A DNA stretch of 64,000 nucleotides from Cupriavidus basilensis (lineage in GTDB: Bacteria > Pseudomonadota > Gammaproteobacteria > Burkholderiales > Burkholderiaceae): assembly GCF_008801925.2 (NCBI RefSeq), contig NZ_CP062806.1:291034-355033 (forward strand), given 5' to 3'. Below the pieces are notes generated by a model that did no database searches, was not told where the DNA came from, and saw only the letters and a program-made list of their open reading frames with translations. This document shows, piece after piece, positions 48,689 to 58,204 of this stretch. Position 1 is the first letter of the stretch. Each line of letters begins with the position of its first letter. The translations under genes were made by a program, and so were the position numbers.

Positions 48689-48987
48689 CTTCTATCGCGC
48701 GATCGCTTGAACTTCAGGTGATTTCTACAGCATAAATCGTCGGAATAAGTTGGAGAATACGCATACGAAGTGACAAGTTCGTGACGTGCGATCAGCCACA
48801 CGTGAGTCGCCCCAGCGCCTAGCACAGTGCCCTCAAGCTCCGGTTCCGCTGCCCCTTGTCCGACCAACGACATCGAACAGATTTGGCAGCCACACTACTC
48901 TTCTTATGGCCGAGCGGCTCAGGTGGAGGGCAAGCGCATTTCATGCCGATAACGAGTACCCATTACATAGGCCCCTCAAGCGACAAA

Positions 48988-49024
48988 GCACCCCGGCATC
49001 TCACCATGTCGGGGCGCTCTTTTT
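48988..49024 (+). terminator. Intrinsic terminator without an obvious gene
   Basis: Stem GCACCCCGGCAT / ATGTCGGGGCGC (one G-T pair and one mismatch-like wobble), loop CTCACC, then TCTTTTT. It lies after about 300 bases with no gene. The next bases begin a mosaic of gene fragments, so it may be the tail of a lost gene. Confidence 0.7.
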
Positions 49025-49027
49025 AAG

Positions 49028-49270
49028 GCCCAATGCGCCGCGCACCAATCCACGCGAGAGGGGCTGACCGAGGCTGTCGGCGTTGCTACCGGCGCTCAGG
49101 CAGAACTGAAGGCACTGCGGGAAAGACTGGCCGAAGCCGCAAAGCAGACCGAGGCCAAGGGCCATGCGGAACTGGACGCCCACGGCGCCGGTAGCGACGC
49201 GCAGAGACCCGCCCGCAGCCGCAAACCGCCTGCCGCCGCCTCTCGATTCGCTGGTGGGAGGGCATCCTGA
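49028..49270 (+). pseudogene. Coiled-coil C-terminal fragment, KfrA-like
   Basis: A plus-strand frame without start reads LTEAVGVATGAQAELKALRE, RLAEAAKQTEAKGHAELDAH and a basic tail RPARSRKPPAAASRF before the stop. This Ala/Glu/Arg heptad pattern with a basic end is like the C-terminus of plasmid KfrA-type proteins. The DNA-binding N-terminus is missing. Identity is tentative because coiled coils look alike. Confidence 0.4.
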
Positions 49271-49322
49271 CAGGCTGAACACTCAAGTTCCCGGCTTGGA
49301 AGTCGTCCGTCAGGAGAAAGTC

Positions 49323-49649
49323 ATGCGTAGCACCATCGCCGCAATTAGCGCCGCCCTTACCTTCGCCGCCACGCCTGCATCAGCTCTTGGCGTCCTCGCC
49401 TACGGCGACGAGCCGGTAGGCGACCCCGGCGCCGTCGTGCAGGATTTGAACTCGACCGAGTTCGAGCGCTTTTTTAGTGCCGCCGGAACGGTCCTGGTAA
49501 TTCATTACGATACGGTTCAACTGGGAATGGACCATGTGTGCCACGCCACAGTCGGCATCAGCGCGGCACCCGAGGCCGGAGCCACCGCACGGCTTCCCGC
49601 TTGGCGCTTCAACGCGACCCGCTTGATCCGGGACGAGCGGAGTATGTGA
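49323..49649 (+). CDS. Small secreted protein, intact copy
   Basis: 108 residues, preceded by CAGGAGAAAGTC. Signal peptide RSTIAAISAALTFAATPASA, mature part LGVLAYGDEPVGDPGAVVQD, STEFERFFSAAGTVLVIHYD, TVQLGMDHVCHATVGISAAP. One Cys, no known domain. A truncated copy is at 3713. The last codons after LIR are outside the duplicated segment and differ, so this copy's own C-terminus may also be a junction. Confidence 0.65.
   Translation: MRSTIAAISAALTFAATPASALGVLAYGDEPVGDPGAVVQDLNSTEFERFFSAAGTVLVIHYDTVQLGMDHVCHATVGISAAPEAGATARLPAWRFNATRLIRDERSM
49390..49628 (+). repeat. 239-bp duplicated segment, copy 2
   Basis: Same orientation as 3713-3951, about 97 percent identical by eye. This copy keeps the signal-peptide codons upstream. 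Confidence 0.9.
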
Positions 49650-50515
49650 ATCGACGTTGGTGCAAATATACGGGCGTGTCCGTTGAACGGGCCTCAGAAG
49701 GAGGCTGGCATGCCGCAGTCCACCCGGACGACTTGCCAACGCTGCTCCAGAATTGGGCCGCCACACTTGCCTCCGACAAATCGGACGCGACGGAAGCGCG
49801 ATTGCGGCGCTTCGATGGCGAGTATCGATGGTTCCTGTGACGCACCCGCTCGATCACACCGATGCCGATGGCAAGGTCGAAAAGTGGTGCTACTCGGATA
49901 TTGAGGATCGCAAGCAGAGCGAAACTGCCCTGCGGGCACCAGAAGAGCGGCTTCGTCTGATCGTTGACGGCCTGCCCACGCGCGTGCTTCTTTTCTCGCC
50001 GGAAGGAGAAGTCATTCATGTCAACCGCCATACGCTTGAATATTCAGGCGCGACGGTGGACGAACTCAAGCAGTGGGCTAGCAAGGACCTTACCCACGGC
50101 GACGACCGGCAAGCGACTAGTGATCGTTTTGATGCGCCGACCCGTCCGGTGAGCCTTATGACTTCGAGTCCCGCCACCGCCGCGCCGACGGCGGTTATCG
50201 ATGGTTTCGCGTGCATGGCTTTCCCCTACGCGATAATGCGGGTCGGATCGTTCTCTGGTATTTCCTGCAAAAGCATATCGATGAGCGCAAACGAACCGAG
50301 GTGCTCCTAGCAGGCGAAAAGCCCCTGCTCGAAATGACCTGCATCGGGCAGCCCTTGCCCGAAGTGCTGGAGGACCTGTGCCGCCTGGCCGAGGAGATTG
50401 CGAGCGACTGCCTCTGCAGCGTCTCGCTGGTCGATAGCCTGGCCTTGCCTCCACCTATCGCAATCCTCAGCCCCGGCCCATCGGCAGCAGAAGCCTTACG
50501 AAACCGGGTCGTTCA
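49630..50515 (+). pseudogene. Frameshifted PAS/GAF sensor protein fragment
   Basis: Successive plus-strand frames encode parts of a PAS-PAS-GAF signalling protein: EYVNRRWCKYTGVSVERASE and VHPDDLPTLLQNWAATLASD (PAS 1, stop at 49840); IEDRKQSETALRAPEERLRL (PAC, other frame); LLFSPEGEVIHVNRHTLEYS (PAS 2); then ESRHRRADGGYRWFRVHGFP, WYFLQKHIDERKRTEVLLAG and a GAF-like start IGQPLPEVLEDLCRLAEEIA. No kinase or output domain remains. At least two frameshifts show decay. Confidence 0.82.
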
Positions 50516-50520
50516 CCGAG

Positions 50521-51750
50521 TCAGTCGAATGATCCAAATGGATTGCGTCTGCTGAGTAGAATCCGTCGCGCCTTGAGCTCGGCGATCGTATGCTCGCCGA
50601 TTCCTTCATCTCGCAGCACGGATTCGTTCTGTTCGCCCTGGAAGCCAGGCACCCCGGGCCCCGGAAGCGTGCAGGAGCTGAAGTGCCATGGCGGCCCTGG
50701 CATACGCAGCGATCCGCCCGAGCGATCATCCACATCCACCAATGCGCCCCATTCGGACACCCAATCCATATCCGCGAATTCGCTGGTGCTGCGAATCACG
50801 CCGAGCGCGAGCCCCGCTTCGCTGATCTGCGTTTGCAAATCTTCTAGGTTTTCAAAGGTGGCTAGCCACGCCTGAATTTCCGCCAGGAGCAATTTCAGAT
50901 TCCGACGACGCAACAAGGCCGTCGCGAAACGAGGATCGCTCCTAATGTCATTGCGACGCATCATCGCGCAATACCGGATAAACATCGGTGTAAACACCGG
51001 ACTGGAAGCAATGGTGATTCGCACACCGTTTGGCAACGCGTAAATATGTGAATCAGTCGCCGAGAGAATGGTTGGCTCGCCTTCCGTATCGACACCAGAC
51101 AGCTGCGCGCCGAGCCGCTCATTGACGGCCAGCATTGTTGCCGCCATCGCCACATCCACGTGCTGACCTTCTCCTGTCTGGTTACGATGCTGAAGCGCTG
51201 CAAGAATGCCAATCACACCTTGCATCCCCGTGTACACGTCGGCGTGACTGCACGCGTCGTTCCGTGGCTCGGTCAGTGCGTCACCAAAATGCTGCTCAAC
51301 GATATCGGTCAGACCCGATTCCGCCTGAACGGTGGGTGCAAAGGCAGGCCGATTGCTCCACGAGGTATTCTGACCATATCCGCTCAGGGACGCGTATATC
51401 ACGCGTGGATTGCGCGCGCGTACCTGCTCGTAACCAAGCCCGAATCGGTCCAGCGTACCGGGTCGAAAATTCTCCACAATGATGTCCGCGGTGTCGCACA
51501 TCCTTTTCACGATCTCGCGTGCTTCTTCGTAGTTGAGATCAATGCTCACATTCCGCTTGCCCGCGTTTTGCTGAATGTAGTAGACCGACATGTCGCCGAT
51601 CAAAGGAAAGCCCGCCCGACCGACATCACCGGATGGAGGTTCGATCTTGGTGACCTGGGCGCCAAGATCGAGAAGAGTCTTCGTACAGAGCGGACCGGCC
51701 AATACTCGGGTGAAGTCGATGACCCTGAGACCTTCGAGAGGTGGTGACAT
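50521..51750 (-). CDS. CaiB/BaiF family III CoA-transferase
   Basis: 409 residues from MSPPLEGLRVIDFTRVLAGP. Family signature: LDLGAQVTKIEPPSGDVGRA, NAGKRNVSIDLNYEEAREIV, VENFRPGTLDRFGLGYEQVR, and the catalytic Asp in HADVYTGMQGVIGILAALQH. It moves CoA between acyl groups, probably activating an acid of the cluster's pathway. Starts two bases after the enoyl-CoA hydratase gene; the open frame further upstream overlaps that gene and is rejected. Confidence 0.9.
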   Translation of the reverse strand: MSPPLEGLRVIDFTRVLAGPLCTKTLLDLGAQVTKIEPPSGDVGRAGFPLIGDMSVYYIQQNAGKRNVSIDLNYEEAREIVKRMCDTADIIVENFRPGTLDRFGLGYEQVRARNPRVIYASLSGYGQNTSWSNRPAFAPTVQAESGLTDIVEQHFGDALTEPRNDACSHADVYTGMQGVIGILAALQHRNQTGEGQHVDVAMAATMLAVNERLGAQLSGVDTEGEPTILSATDSHIYALPNGVRITIASSPVFTPMFIRYCAMMRRNDIRSDPRFATALLRRRNLKLLLAEIQAWLATFENLEDLQTQISEAGLALGVIRSTSEFADMDWVSEWGALVDVDDRSGGSLRMPGPPWHFSSCTLPGPGVPGFQGEQNESVLRDEGIGEHTIAELKARRILLSRRNPFGSFD

Positions 51751-51752
51751 GC

Positions 51753-52523
51753 TCAGTCTCCTTCGAATATTCCCGTACCCGGGCCGGTCGTCAGGAACGC
51801 TTCGATGCCGCGTGTCCGATCCTTCGTGGCCCAGATATCCCGATTGATCTCGACCTGAATCCTGTCGGCAGCCGCGATGCCTTCTCGCGCAGCCGCATTG
51901 GCCTGCCGCTTGATCCCGCGAAGAACCAACGTGGGGCCTGACGCCAGTTGACGAGCCAGAGACATCGCGGCCTGCGCTAGATCGGTCTCTGGCACAACAT
52001 GGTTGATGATGCCCCATCGTTCGAAGATCTCGGCCCGGAAGCGGCGGCCAACCATTGCGATTTCTTTGGCACGCACCACGCCGGCGCGTTGGACCAGACG
52101 CTGGGTACCACCGAGCAACGGAAGAACGCCAGCAGCGACCTCCACCTGACCCATATAGGCGGTATCTGCCGCAATGACCATGTCACACGTCAGGGCAAGC
52201 TCGAGTCCGCCACCGAGGGCGCCACCGTGCACTGCGGCGATGGTCGGCACCGGCGTGTTCTCCATTACGTCCAGAAATTCGTTCATGGCCGACTCGCTGT
52301 GCTGGATGGAGGCGGAGCCATCGTGGAAGGCTCGCACCTCCGCGCCAGCGCAGAAATGGCGCATCTCGCTTCTCAACAGGATCGCCCGGCAGTTTGATTC
52401 AACTGCGCGACGGTATGCCTCGATGATCTCGTTAATGAAGACATCGTCAAGCAGGTTATGGGGTGGCTTTGCCATCGAAACGACGCCTACTGCGCCATCG
52501 ATGGAGAGGTTGACTGAGCTCAC
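51753..52523 (-). CDS. Enoyl-CoA hydratase/isomerase (crotonase family)
   Basis: 256 residues with the oxyanion loop EMRHFCAGAEVRAFHDG and the second loop HGGALGGGLELALTCDMVIA. One of the two usual catalytic Glu positions reads GQVEVAAGVLPLLGGTQRL; the Glu at the family site is present in VEVA. It should hydrate a 2-enoyl-CoA formed from the transferase product. Coupled to the CoA-transferase and preceded by a 115-base gap to the small monooxygenase-like gene. Confidence 0.88.
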   Translation of the reverse strand: MSSVNLSIDGAVGVVSMAKPPHNLLDDVFINEIIEAYRRAVESNCRAILLRSEMRHFCAGAEVRAFHDGSASIQHSESAMNEFLDVMENTPVPTIAAVHGGALGGGLELALTCDMVIAADTAYMGQVEVAAGVLPLLGGTQRLVQRAGVVRAKEIAMVGRRFRAEIFERWGIINHVVPETDLAQAAMSLARQLASGPTLVLRGIKRQANAAAREGIAAADRIQVEINRDIWATKDRTRGIEAFLTTGPGTGIFEGD

Positions 52524-52637
52524 TCTGTGTCTCCGTTTCTAGTAGTTACCGCGAGAAGGCTGGACTCTAAAGAGTACGAACGTCCATCCAGTGCCCCGCA
52601 AAAAAATAGCCGAGAGCGGGTATTGAGAGTGACGGGC

Positions 52638-52931
52638 TCATACAGCAGTCAGTCGAACGATGGTCGGCGTGCCTTCCATATGGGCGCCCATTGCGCGGCC
52701 GATCTGGCGGAAGTGCTCGGATTTCCGATGGGCGTCCGCCGCGGCAGGATCCTTGTAACGCTCGATGAATGTGTATTGGCCAACCACGTCGGTGCGCCAC
52801 AACCCATATTCCAGGCAGCCCTCCTCGCGCCTCGATGCATTGGCCAATTGATTCGCGAGTTCTTCGAACTGGGCTTCCGACCCAGATTTCACTTTGATTT
52901 GAGCGATCACTGCGAGCATTTCTGTCTCCAC
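52638..52931 (-). CDS. Antibiotic-biosynthesis-monooxygenase (ABM) domain protein
   Basis: 97 residues, one ABM fold: MLAVIAQIKVKSGSEAQFEE, SRREEGCLEYGLWRTDVVGQ, YTFIERYKDPAAADAHRKSE. Members are small dimeric oxygen-dependent or quinone-forming enzymes or YgiN-like scavengers. In a CoA-ester cluster it may oxidise an aromatic or ketone intermediate; the substrate is unknown. Confidence 0.85.
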   Translation of the reverse strand: METEMLAVIAQIKVKSGSEAQFEELANQLANASRREEGCLEYGLWRTDVVGQYTFIERYKDPAAADAHRKSEHFRQIGRAMGAHMEGTPTIVRLTAV

Positions 52932-53016
52932 TAACGATTCATTCCGAGAAAATTGGCAATACTTGATTTGTGCGAACGTGGCATCAAACTGCTTTCGTTT
53001 GCGAAGTTGATATGTT

Positions 53017-55047
53017 TCATGCGGTGCTCCGGGCTCGAGCGATGCGGGCGAAGTCGTCGAGAAGACTGGGGTTATCCACCGACTGCGCGTCGAGGACCAA
53101 AAGGGGCGGGGCGCCCTGTAGAATGCGTTTGATCGGTACTTCGAGTTTCTTTCCGGTAAGCGTGTGCGGGATGCCGGGCACTACGATGACCTCGTCTGGC
53201 ACATGCCTCGGCGAGGCGCCTTCGCGTATCGCTGTCATAATCCGGCGCAACAAGTCGTCAGACAAGTCTTCCACTCCCTCAGTGAGGGTCACGAACAGCG
53301 GCATCCAGTACCCGCCATCCGAACGCTCCACACCGACCACAAGCGACTCTGCGACCTCTGGCAGACGCTCGACAACCTGATAGATATCCGCGCTGCCCAT
53401 GCGCACCCCATTCCGATTGAGGGTAGCATCGGAGCGACCGTGCATGATCACAGAGCCCCGCTCGGTGATGGTGATCCAATCCCCGTGTCGCCACACACCG
53501 GGGAACGTATCGAAGTAGCTGGCACGCAGCCGCGATCCATCCGGGTCGTTCCAGAACCCGATCGGCATTGATGGCATCGGCTTGGTGATAACGAGTTCGC
53601 CGACCTGTCCGCGGACGCTGTGCCCTTGGGGGCCGAAGGAGTCCAGGGCGACGCCGAGGCAGGGCGCGGTCAACTCCTCCGCCCAGACTGGCAGCGTGGG
53701 GACAGCGCCGATGAATCCGCTGACGACGTCGGTGCCGCCGCTCGAGGAAGCGATGGCGACTCGCGGGCCGAGTTCCCGTGCGGCCCAGCGGGCCGAGCTC
53801 GCCGCCAGAACCGATCCTGTCACGCTGAGACAGCGCAGCCCGGAGAGGTCGTGTTCTGCGGCGGGCCGGACACCGGCCGCTTCGCAGGCCTGCAGGTAGC
53901 TTGGGCTCGTCTGCAGGACTGTGGCCTGGTGACGCGACGCGAGAGCCCACAGTGCGCCAGGATGCGGATGGCCGGGGCTGCCGTCGTGGCAGACGACGCG
54001 GGCACCCACCAGCAGGGCGGCGATCTGGTAATTCCACATCATCCAACTTGGCGAGGTGTAGCCAAGGTACGTGTCTCCGGCCCGTAGGTTGCTGTGAAAC
54101 GTGATTTGCTTCAGGTGTTCGAGCAGGACACCGCCATGGCCATGCAGGATGCCCTTGGGCTTGCCCGTTGTGCCGGAGGAGAACAGTACCCAGAGGGGAT
54201 GGTCGAACTCGACCGGGATGGGCGCCAGTGGGTGTTCGCCCGCGCTCGCCTCGGACCACTGGATGACGTCCGATGCAATCGAGACATCTCGTCCGACGCG
54301 GGGAACCATGATGGTCCCCCGAAGTGTGGGTAGGTTCCTGCGCAACTGCTCGACCGCATCAAGGCGACAGTGGGGCCGGCCGGCATAGTAGTAGCCGTCC
54401 GCCGCGACAAGCACGGCGGGTTCAAGCTGCCCGAAGCGGGCCAGTGCAGCCTCGGAGGAGTACTCCTGGCCGCATACCGACCATATCGCACCGATGCTGG
54501 CTGCCGCGAGGAAGGCCACGACCGCTTGAGGGACATCTGGCATGTATCCAATGACCCGGTCCCCCTTTTGAACGCCGAGCCTGCGCAGTGTGTGTGCGAC
54601 AGCCGCGACCTGGCGTCGTAACTCGGTCCACGAAAGCGATGAGTTGGCCGGGCCACCAGGCTCCGACTCGCCGATTACTGCCAGCCCAGTCAGCTTTTCG
54701 TGTCGCAGTACCTGGTCAACATAGTTGAGGCGAGTACCCGGGAACCAGCGGGCGCCAGGCATGCTCGATTTCGCGAGAACTTGTTTGCTGCGGTTGGTCG
54801 CGCGCACGTCGAAATACTCACAGATGGAGGACCAGAACAACTCAAGGCGGTCCACCGACCAAGCTTGCAGGGCGCGGTAGTCCGGCAGGTTCAGGCCGTG
54901 CCGCTCAGCCAGCCAGAGGCGGAAATGTTCGATATTGGCTGCTTCGATGTCAGCAGGATAGGGTATCCAGATTGGAGATGTGTGCTCGCGCTGGTCGGGT
55001 CGGGTATCTGTATCGCTTGCTAGTGGGCGTAAAGGCAGCACATCCAT
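53017..55047 (-). CDS. Acetoacetyl-CoA synthetase
   Basis: 676 residues, the usual length for acetoacetate-CoA ligase and longer than other acyl-CoA ligases. The N-terminal SPIWIPYPADIEAANIEHFR segment is characteristic. AMP-binding core: VLFSSGTTGKPKGILHGHGG (P-loop) and HLKQITFHSNLRAGDTYLGY, then SSSGGTDVVSGFIGA, WRHGDWITITERGSVIMHGR (A8) and the final Lys in PHTLTGKKLEVPIKRIL. Makes acetoacetyl-CoA from acetoacetate or a related 3-keto acid with ATP. Divergent from a TetR gene; the shared region has two palindromes. Confidence 0.9.
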   Translation of the reverse strand: MDVLPLRPLASDTDTRPDQREHTSPIWIPYPADIEAANIEHFRLWLAERHGLNLPDYRALQAWSVDRLELFWSSICEYFDVRATNRSKQVLAKSSMPGARWFPGTRLNYVDQVLRHEKLTGLAVIGESEPGGPANSSLSWTELRRQVAAVAHTLRRLGVQKGDRVIGYMPDVPQAVVAFLAAASIGAIWSVCGQEYSSEAALARFGQLEPAVLVAADGYYYAGRPHCRLDAVEQLRRNLPTLRGTIMVPRVGRDVSIASDVIQWSEASAGEHPLAPIPVEFDHPLWVLFSSGTTGKPKGILHGHGGVLLEHLKQITFHSNLRAGDTYLGYTSPSWMMWNYQIAALLVGARVVCHDGSPGHPHPGALWALASRHQATVLQTSPSYLQACEAAGVRPAAEHDLSGLRCLSVTGSVLAASSARWAARELGPRVAIASSSGGTDVVSGFIGAVPTLPVWAEELTAPCLGVALDSFGPQGHSVRGQVGELVITKPMPSMPIGFWNDPDGSRLRASYFDTFPGVWRHGDWITITERGSVIMHGRSDATLNRNGVRMGSADIYQVVERLPEVAESLVVGVERSDGGYWMPLFVTLTEGVEDLSDDLLRRIMTAIREGASPRHVPDEVIVVPGIPHTLTGKKLEVPIKRILQGAPPLLVLDAQSVDNPSLLDDFARIARARSTA

Positions 55048-55066
55048 CTCCTCGTCTTTGAACTAT

Positions 55067-55080
55067 GTATGCATGCATAC
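55067..55080. promoter_or_regulatory. Perfect palindrome GTATGCATGCATAC, TetR operator 1
   Basis: Fourteen-base perfect palindrome 20 bases upstream of the acetoacetyl-CoA synthetase start. Its half-site GTATGC recurs in operator 2 next to the regulator gene. It would overlap the promoter of the minus-strand catabolic genes. Confidence 0.7.
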
Positions 55081-55294
55081 TATTTGCGTGTGTTTTGCTT
55101 GTCAAGCGGCGCCGCGCCTTTTGGCTGCTCTTATGTACGGTGTCGCTGCTGGGAATTCTGGAAGGCAGACTGATTTGCTTTTGTCCCGTGCGGCTCACAC
55201 GGTCAGTAGTCGATCGGGCGAGATGCGCCAGATTTGGTGCGCTTGTCGCAGCCAGCGACCCGGGGTCAGGGGCGCGTATAATCATGGAAGACAA

Positions 55295-55312
55295 ATATGC
55301 CTATGAGCATAC
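55295..55312. promoter_or_regulatory. ATATGC-n6-GCATAC, TetR operator 2
   Basis: Near-perfect inverted repeat ATATGC-CTATGA-GCATAC, 24 bases before the TetR start codon. The right arm is the same GCATAC as in operator 1. A repressor bound here would regulate its own gene. Confidence 0.6.
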
Positions 55313-55336
55313 TTTTTTTGCAGGATACCTGACGCC

Positions 55337-55903
55337 ATGCCTCGCCAATCGGACAGCCGTGAAGAAATGATCAAGGCCGGTCGCCGCCTGTATAGCGTTC
55401 GCGGATATGCGCGTACAGCGTTTTCAGATGTACTTGCCGAGAGTGGCGCGCCCCGCGGTTCGGTCTATTTCCACTTCCCCGGCGGCAAGGACGAGTTCGC
55501 TGGAGAGGTGGTGGCTGCGCATACCCGATCCGCGCAGGCTCGGCTGGCACGGTTGGCCGCGACCTGCTCAACCCCACAGGACCTCCTCGTCGCCTATCTG
55601 GAAGCCGCTCGCGATCACGCGGTTGCCACGGAATACCGAGAGGGATGTCCGATTGGGGCGGTCATTCTTGAAAGTGCTCAGGCCTCGCCAGAGCTGCAGG
55701 CGTCGGCGGGCAAGGCGATGGCATCGTCGATCGCCTTGTTCGCTGGACTTCTGGTCGAGCGAGGCGCCGGTGAGGCGGACGCTCACCGATGGGCAACGGC
55801 TGCTGTCACCGCCTTCGAAGGGGCGCTGATAGTCTCACGAGCCTTGGGTGATCCGACTCCATTTGACTCGCTCATCGATTCGCTGCGGCACGCTGCTGCC
55901 TGA
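55337..55903 (+). CDS. TetR-family repressor of the CoA-ester cluster
   Basis: 188 residues. N-terminal helix-turn-helix: MIKAGRRLYSVRGYARTAFS, DVLAESGAPRGSVYFHFPGG. C-terminal ligand domain with EYREGCPIGAVILESAQASP resembles the LmrA/YxaF group. Divergent from acetoacetyl-CoA synthetase with two matching palindromes in the 289-base gap. Likely inducer is a CoA ester or acid of the pathway, by analogy. Confidence 0.88.
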   Translation: MPRQSDSREEMIKAGRRLYSVRGYARTAFSDVLAESGAPRGSVYFHFPGGKDEFAGEVVAAHTRSAQARLARLAATCSTPQDLLVAYLEAARDHAVATEYREGCPIGAVILESAQASPELQASAGKAMASSIALFAGLLVERGAGEADAHRWATAAVTAFEGALIVSRALGDPTPFDSLIDSLRHAAA

Positions 55904-56490
55904 GAACACCAGCCAGTTAGGGGCTGAATATGGAATGCGCGCCCTTACCCATGGGGGAACTCCGGTCAATGCTGCTAACTGCGGCGCGCGCTGCCGCGCC
56001 ACCGTCTTCCGCAATATGCCCTCCGCCCAATACTGTCGCCAGCGTGATGGTCAACTGAATCCGCCAGCCGCGGAGTTCGACGTCCTGGCCTTCCTCCCTC
56101 AGATACCGGCAGCATTGCATCTCGCGCCGCGGCTCTGTCGAGCAGGCCCAGCAAGTAGTGGCAGCGGCACCGTTCGCGGCGCACATGGCGGCTTACAGCT
56201 GGTCGGCCTCTATGACTTGCCGATCCCCAAGGCCGGCAAAAACCTACCGTATACCATGGCCCGGTCGTTCCCGTCGCGAGGAACCCGTTATCCGACACGC
56301 GTTCCCGGTCGACCGACACCGATGCCCGATTCCGGGCCGGGTGTCGCTTCCGAAAACATCGAGCGCCGAGATTGAGCCTAGGCCAGGCTGTGTGCGGCGA
56401 GCAGTTTCGCGTGGCACTCAACAACCAGCCGCGCAGGCGAGGCTTTGGCTGGCTTGGCCGGTCTCGCCTGCAACGGTGGGAACACTGCAG
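55904..56490. other. No supported gene; junction to conjugative-element DNA
   Basis: Open frames on both strands overlap but none carries a domain. At about 56491 the sequence enters TraD-like coding in mid-protein, so a breakpoint of the integrative element is here. Confidence 0.45.
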
Positions 56491-57396
56491 CTGCGGCTCA
56501 CCGCCTGGGAGGACGAGGCGGGATCGTACATGCAGCAGGTCGGGCAGCGGCCCGGCGGGACGCTGATCGAGGCCATGGTTCGTTTGTACACTGAGCGGTA
56601 CTTCAACGTCGGCCGCGGCCACGAATCCATCGACGGCCTGGTCGGCACCTTTGTCCATGACCGCGACCATTACATGCGGATCATTGCCTCGGTCCTTCCG
56701 CTCCTGCAGATGCTTGCCACGGGGGAGACGGGGCTCATGCTCGCACCCAAGGCGGACGATTTCACCGATGACCGCGAGATTTGGGACATCGACAAGGTGA
56801 TCAAGCAAAAGGCAGTGCTGTTCGTCGGCCTGGACTCCCTGTCCAGCAGCATCGTCGCGAAGGCCATCGCCTCGATGATCCTGTCCGACGTCGCGTCGGT
56901 GGCCGGCGCCATCTACAACTTCTACGCCAAGCCGCCTAAGGTCGTCCTGGTCATCGATGAGGTGGCCGAGGCGATCAATGAGCAGGTGATCCAGATCCTC
57001 AACAAGGGCCGCGGCGCAGGCTTCAATGCCTTGGTCGCCTTCCAAAGCCGCTCAGATTTGGAGGCGAAACTGGGAAACGCAGCAAAAATGATGCAGGTTT
57101 TGGGGAATCTCAACAACCAGATCATCTTACGATTGGAAGACACGGACACGGCCCAGTGGTTCTCGGACAAGGTTGGGGAAACGGCGATTCAGAACATCAC
57201 CACCACCAGCAGCACGAGCACTGGATCCGAGGCACATATCGGCGAGTTCAACGGGTCGGTTTCGCGTTCGACGCAACTGGAAAAGGCGCCGCTTATCCCG
57301 ACTCAGCTGATCACTATGCTGCCCAACCTGCAATATTTTCTGCGCATCTCTGGTGGATCCGTCTACCAAGGCCGGATTCCCATCATCGAAGGATAG
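56491..57396 (+). pseudogene. 5'-truncated conjugative coupling protein TraD
   Basis: About 300 C-terminal residues of an SXT/PFGI-type type IV coupling ATPase. Walker B is VVLVIDEVAEAINEQVIQIL, followed by GAGFNALVAFQSRSDLEAKL, MMQVLGNLNNQIILRLEDTD, and VGETAIQNITTTSSTSTG. The Walker A motif and the membrane N-terminus are missing; only unrelated codons lie upstream in the frame. It cannot pump DNA alone. An ATG at 56530 could still give an about 288-residue product. Confidence 0.82.
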
Positions 57397-57405
57397 TACG
57401 CCGAC

Positions 57406-57912
57406 ATGCAATCAAGTCTGTTCCGCGCAGTGGTCAAGCAATACAAGCTGTCGCCGAAGCTCTCGCCGGCGTTCACGGTGTCCCCCGAACTGATCGACGC
57501 GTGCAGCCGTGTTGTCGACTACATCGGCCTGAACTTCTGCATCCGGGAAGAGCCGTTGGTCAAGGAAATGCTGGTCGATGCCATCCAGTCGTACCGGGCC
57601 GCGCGTAAGGCCGGCGACGCGAACATCGCCTTCATGCAAGGACTGTTTTCGCGCTCACACGAGCTCTACGAGAAGCGATATGCCGCCTTCAAAGGTGAGA
57701 AGTACAACGTCTGGTATCCGTACAACGAACCGATCCCCGTGTTCGAAGCAAGGCAGGAACCGGGCTATGTATGCCGCGTTGTCGACGAACCCTGCCCGGG
57801 CGTCGTGACGCAGCGCAGCGCTGCCTTTCAGCTCGCCGCCCGCGTGCTGACTGGTCACACCTTCCGCCGCTACTTCGAGGAATACGATGTCGCAAAGTTC
57901 TATGCTCAGTGA
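57406..57912 (+). CDS. Conserved integrative-element protein of unknown role
   Basis: 168 residues, cytosolic, 9 bases after TraD. Starts MQSSLFRAVVKQYKLSPKLS, with paired Cys in CSRVVDYIGLNFCIREEPLV and a Tyr/Trp stretch YNVWYPYNEPIPVFEARQEP. No enzyme motif. The position between traD and the DUF4400 gene matches PFGI-1-type conjugative elements. Overlaps the next gene by 26 bases. Confidence 0.65.
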   Translation: MQSSLFRAVVKQYKLSPKLSPAFTVSPELIDACSRVVDYIGLNFCIREEPLVKEMLVDAIQSYRAARKAGDANIAFMQGLFSRSHELYEKRYAAFKGEKYNVWYPYNEPIPVFEARQEPGYVCRVVDEPCPGVVTQRSAAFQLAARVLTGHTFRRYFEEYDVAKFYAQ

Positions 57913-58204
57913 GATGGGGTTGTCCATCCGCTACGCCGTGGAGAGCGTCCGGATGTTCCCGGTCAAGCTCGCAAGCCGCTTGTCCGGCGTGGCTTGGGAC
58001 GACGCAGCAGGCATGCAAGCGTGGATTCGTCAGGACATGACGGCGGAGAAGCGTGGCGCCATTCCGGAAGGGTTCCGTTACGGCCGCGCAGCATTCTGCT
58101 TTTCGCTCATACGCCTGTCGCTCGTGAAGCCCAGGCATTTCTGGGGTGCCGTTGGCTCGCTGGCCGTACTGCCCATTCTCCTTCTCCGCCAGTGGGTGCT
58201 GTGA
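57887..58204 (+). CDS. Small integrative-element protein
   Basis: 105 residues beginning MSQSSMLSEMGLSIRYAVES. A C-terminal hydrophobic helix SLAVLPILLLRQWVL could sit in the membrane. TGATG overlap with the DUF4400 gene. Family unknown. Confidence 0.6.
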   Translation: MSQSSMLSEMGLSIRYAVESVRMFPVKLASRLSGVAWDDAAGMQAWIRQDMTAEKRGAIPEGFRYGRAAFCFSLIRLSLVKPRHFWGAVGSLAVLPILLLRQWVL

